The notes beneath the pieces are model-generated. The model did no database searches. It was not told where the DNA came from and saw nothing but the letters and a program-made list of their open reading frames with translations. DNA of 7,409 nucleotides from Prevotella sp. (lineage in GTDB: Bacteria; Bacteroidota; Bacteroidia; Bacteroidales; Bacteroidaceae): contig JAFRQC010000160.1 of assembly GCA_017428805.1 (NCBI GenBank), forward strand, positions 1-7,409, in the 5' to 3' direction. Positions 6,280 through 7,409 of the stretch are shown here, piece by piece (positions within the stretch are counted from its first letter, which is position 1; each line of letters begins with the position of its first letter). A program made the position numbers and the translations under genes.

Positions 6280-6888
6280 ATGAAGCTCATAGTAATGACC
6301 AAGCCAACCTTCTTCGTGGAAGAAGACAAGATTCTGGCTAACCTGTTCGAGGAAGGTCTGGAAAACCTTCATCTGTACAAGCCCGGTGCCTCGCCGATGT
6401 ATTCAGAACGGCTGCTGACACTGTTGGGCGAGGACTATAACAGCAGGATTACCGTCCATGGTCACTTCTACCTGAAAGAGGAGTTCCGGCTCAGAGGCAT
6501 CCATATCGACGATGCCTACACCGAACCGCCCGTAGGCTATAAGGGAAATATCTCCCGTACATGCCATGCCATCAGTGAGTTAAAGGAGGCGAAGAAGCAC
6601 TGCAACTATGTGTTCCTGCACTGCATCTACGACAGTCAGACTAATGCCGACGAGAAATCGACCTTCACTTACGAGGAACTGAAAGCAGCTTCACGAGAAG
6701 GGCTGATAGATAAAAAGGTGTTCGCTTTAGGAGGTATGAACCTCGACAACGTGAAGGAAGCAAAGGATCTCGGTTTCGGAGGCGTCGTCATCTGCGGTGA
6801 TCTGTGGAACCGTTTCAATATCCACAACGAGATTGACTACAAGGAACTGCTCAACCGTTTTGAGCGTCTGCGCAAGACCATTGAATAA
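6280..6888 (+). CDS. TenI/ThiE-like protein (thiamine-phosphate synthase superfamily)
   Basis: The 202-residue protein has the layout of the ThiE/TenI TIM barrel. KLIVMTKP opens strand 1, GIHIDDAY (73-80) matches the GVHLGQ-type strand, SRTCHAISELKEA (92-104) the S-x-H-s-x-eEa helix start, YVFLHCIYDSQT (110-121) the Y-V-x-x-x-P-I-F-x-T strand, ALGGMN (149-154) the phosphate-binding Gly-Gly, and GVVICGDLW (168-176) the last phosphate loop. ThiE joins HMP-PP and thiazole phosphate to make thiamine phosphate; TenI is a related thiazole tautomerase. The strand that carries the Asn-Asp pair for Mg-pyrophosphate binding in true ThiE here reads VHGHFYL (59-65), so thiamine-phosphate synthase activity is doubtful and I give no symbol. 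ATG 6280 is preferred over an in-frame TTG at 6250 that overlaps the -7 box. The prs gene follows by 20 bp with no promoter motif between. No other thiamine gene is visible. Confidence 0.78.
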   Translation: MKLIVMTKPTFFVEEDKILANLFEEGLENLHLYKPGASPMYSERLLTLLGEDYNSRITVHGHFYLKEEFRLRGIHIDDAYTEPPVGYKGNISRTCHAISELKEAKKHCNYVFLHCIYDSQTNADEKSTFTYEELKAASREGLIDKKVFALGGMNLDNVKEAKDLGFGGVVICGDLWNRFNIHNEIDYKELLNRFERLRKTIE

Positions 6889-6908
6889 GATAAGAATAGA
6901 ACAAAAAT

Positions 6909-7409
6909 ATGGAAAAGATGAGTGAGACTAACTCCTACATGGTATTCTCTGGCACTGCCACGAAATACCTGGCAGAGAAAATCTGCCAAAGTCTGGGATG
7001 TCCGTTAGGACAACTGCTAATCACGAAGTTCTCCGATGGAGAGTTTGCCGTTTCGTATGAGGAGAGTATCCGTGGCCGTGATATCTTCTTGGTACAGAGC
7101 ACCTTCCCCAACTCAGACAACCTGATGGAACTGCTGTTGATGATCGATGCTGCCAAGCGCGCCTCCGCCCGTACCATCAATGCCGTCATCCCCTATTTCG
7201 GATGGGCGCGTCAGGACCGAAAGGACAAACCGCGTGTCAGTATCGGTGCCAAGCTTGTGGCCGACTTACTGAGTGTGGCAGGTGTGAACCGTGTCATCAC
7301 GATGGACCTGCATGCAGACCAGATCCAGGGATTCTTTGATGTGCCCGTGGACCATCTTTATGCCTCAGGCGTCATCATCCCATATCTTGAGAGCCTACAC
7401 CTTGAAGAT
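6909..7409 (+). CDS. prs: Ribose-phosphate pyrophosphokinase (PRPP synthetase), N-terminal part
   Basis: The frame is open from ATG 6909 to the window edge (167 codons, about half of the usual 310-315 residues). PRPP synthetase transfers pyrophosphate from ATP to ribose 5-phosphate, giving the PRPP needed for purine, pyrimidine, His, Trp and NAD synthesis. Diagnostic segments are FSDGEFAVSYEESIRG (41-56), NLMELLLMIDAAKRASA (71-87), the ATP-binding FGWARQDRK (97-105), PRVSIGAKLVADLL (108-121) and DLHADQIQGFFDVPVDHL (133-150) with His135 near the active site. Trp replaces the Tyr of the E. coli FGYARQDRK motif. In-frame ATGs at 6918 and 6939 are alternatives; 6909 is preferred because of its A-rich leader, though 6918 is nearly as plausible. 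It probably shares a transcript with the TenI-like gene. Confidence 0.96.
   Translation, partial: MEKMSETNSYMVFSGTATKYLAEKICQSLGCPLGQLLITKFSDGEFAVSYEESIRGRDIFLVQSTFPNSDNLMELLLMIDAAKRASARTINAVIPYFGWARQDRKDKPRVSIGAKLVADLLSVAGVNRVITMDLHADQIQGFFDVPVDHLYASGVIIPYLESLHLED

Noticed and set aside
6935..7189. 84-codon open frame on the minus strand inside prs
   Set aside because: It is antisense to strongly conserved PRPP synthetase sequence and has no independent support.
1..7409. CRISPR array, tRNA, rRNA, insertion sequence, prophage or toxin-antitoxin system
   Set aside because: I looked for direct-repeat arrays with spacers, cloverleaf segments, transposase motifs and small paired genes. Apart from the 33-bp heptad array nothing of these kinds is visible, and gene spacing leaves little room for them.

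Overview
The window looks like a chromosomal segment from a member of the Bacteroidales, most likely Prevotellaceae (Prevotella/Segatella-like). Three short motifs of the form TAnnTTTG, the Bacteroidetes sigma-ABfr -7 element, sit just upstream of genes. Most starts lack a strong Shine-Dalgarno sequence and have A-rich leaders. Several proteins read like Bacteroidetes versions of their families, for example PRPP synthetase with FGWARQDRK and a TenI-like protein with an H-x-HF motif. The taxonomic call is inference from these traits; no marker rRNA is present.

Layout, left to right. (1) Positions 2-625 (+) are the C-terminal part of a membrane-anchored family 2 glycosyltransferase cut by the window edge. 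(2) A clear promoter (645-674) drives a two-gene (+) unit: a soluble hybrid histidine kinase/response regulator (701-1960) and a membrane protein with a periplasm-facing endonuclease/exonuclease/phosphatase domain (2001-3062). The 40-bp gap between them is almost filled by a heptanucleotide tandem repeat of AAAGTTC. (3) A perfect 28-bp palindrome (3068-3095) separates this unit from the convergent (-) operon and probably terminates both. (4) The (-) operon runs from 6121 down to 3100: fabD (malonyl-CoA:ACP transacylase), a cytoplasmic GH13 alpha-amylase-family enzyme, and a short AlaX-like aminoacyl-tRNA editing protein. fabD and the GH13 gene overlap as TAATG, and the GH13 and AlaX genes are 5 bp apart or overlap as GTGA. 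(5) A 158-bp divergent intergenic region holds a -7 box for each direction. (6) On (+) follow a TenI/ThiE-like protein (6280-6888) and, 20 bp on, the first 167 codons of PRPP synthetase (prs, 6909 to the window end).

The genes are mostly housekeeping or common accessory functions. I see no phage, insertion sequence, CRISPR array, tRNA or rRNA, and no convincing new multi-gene system. The items most worth a second look are the heptad repeat in the leader of the phosphatase/nuclease gene, the pairing of a sensor-less hybrid kinase with a predicted periplasmic EEP enzyme, the tight coupling of fabD with a carbohydrate enzyme and a tRNA-editing protein, and the TenI-like protein that lacks the usual thiamine-phosphate synthase Asn-Asp motif.
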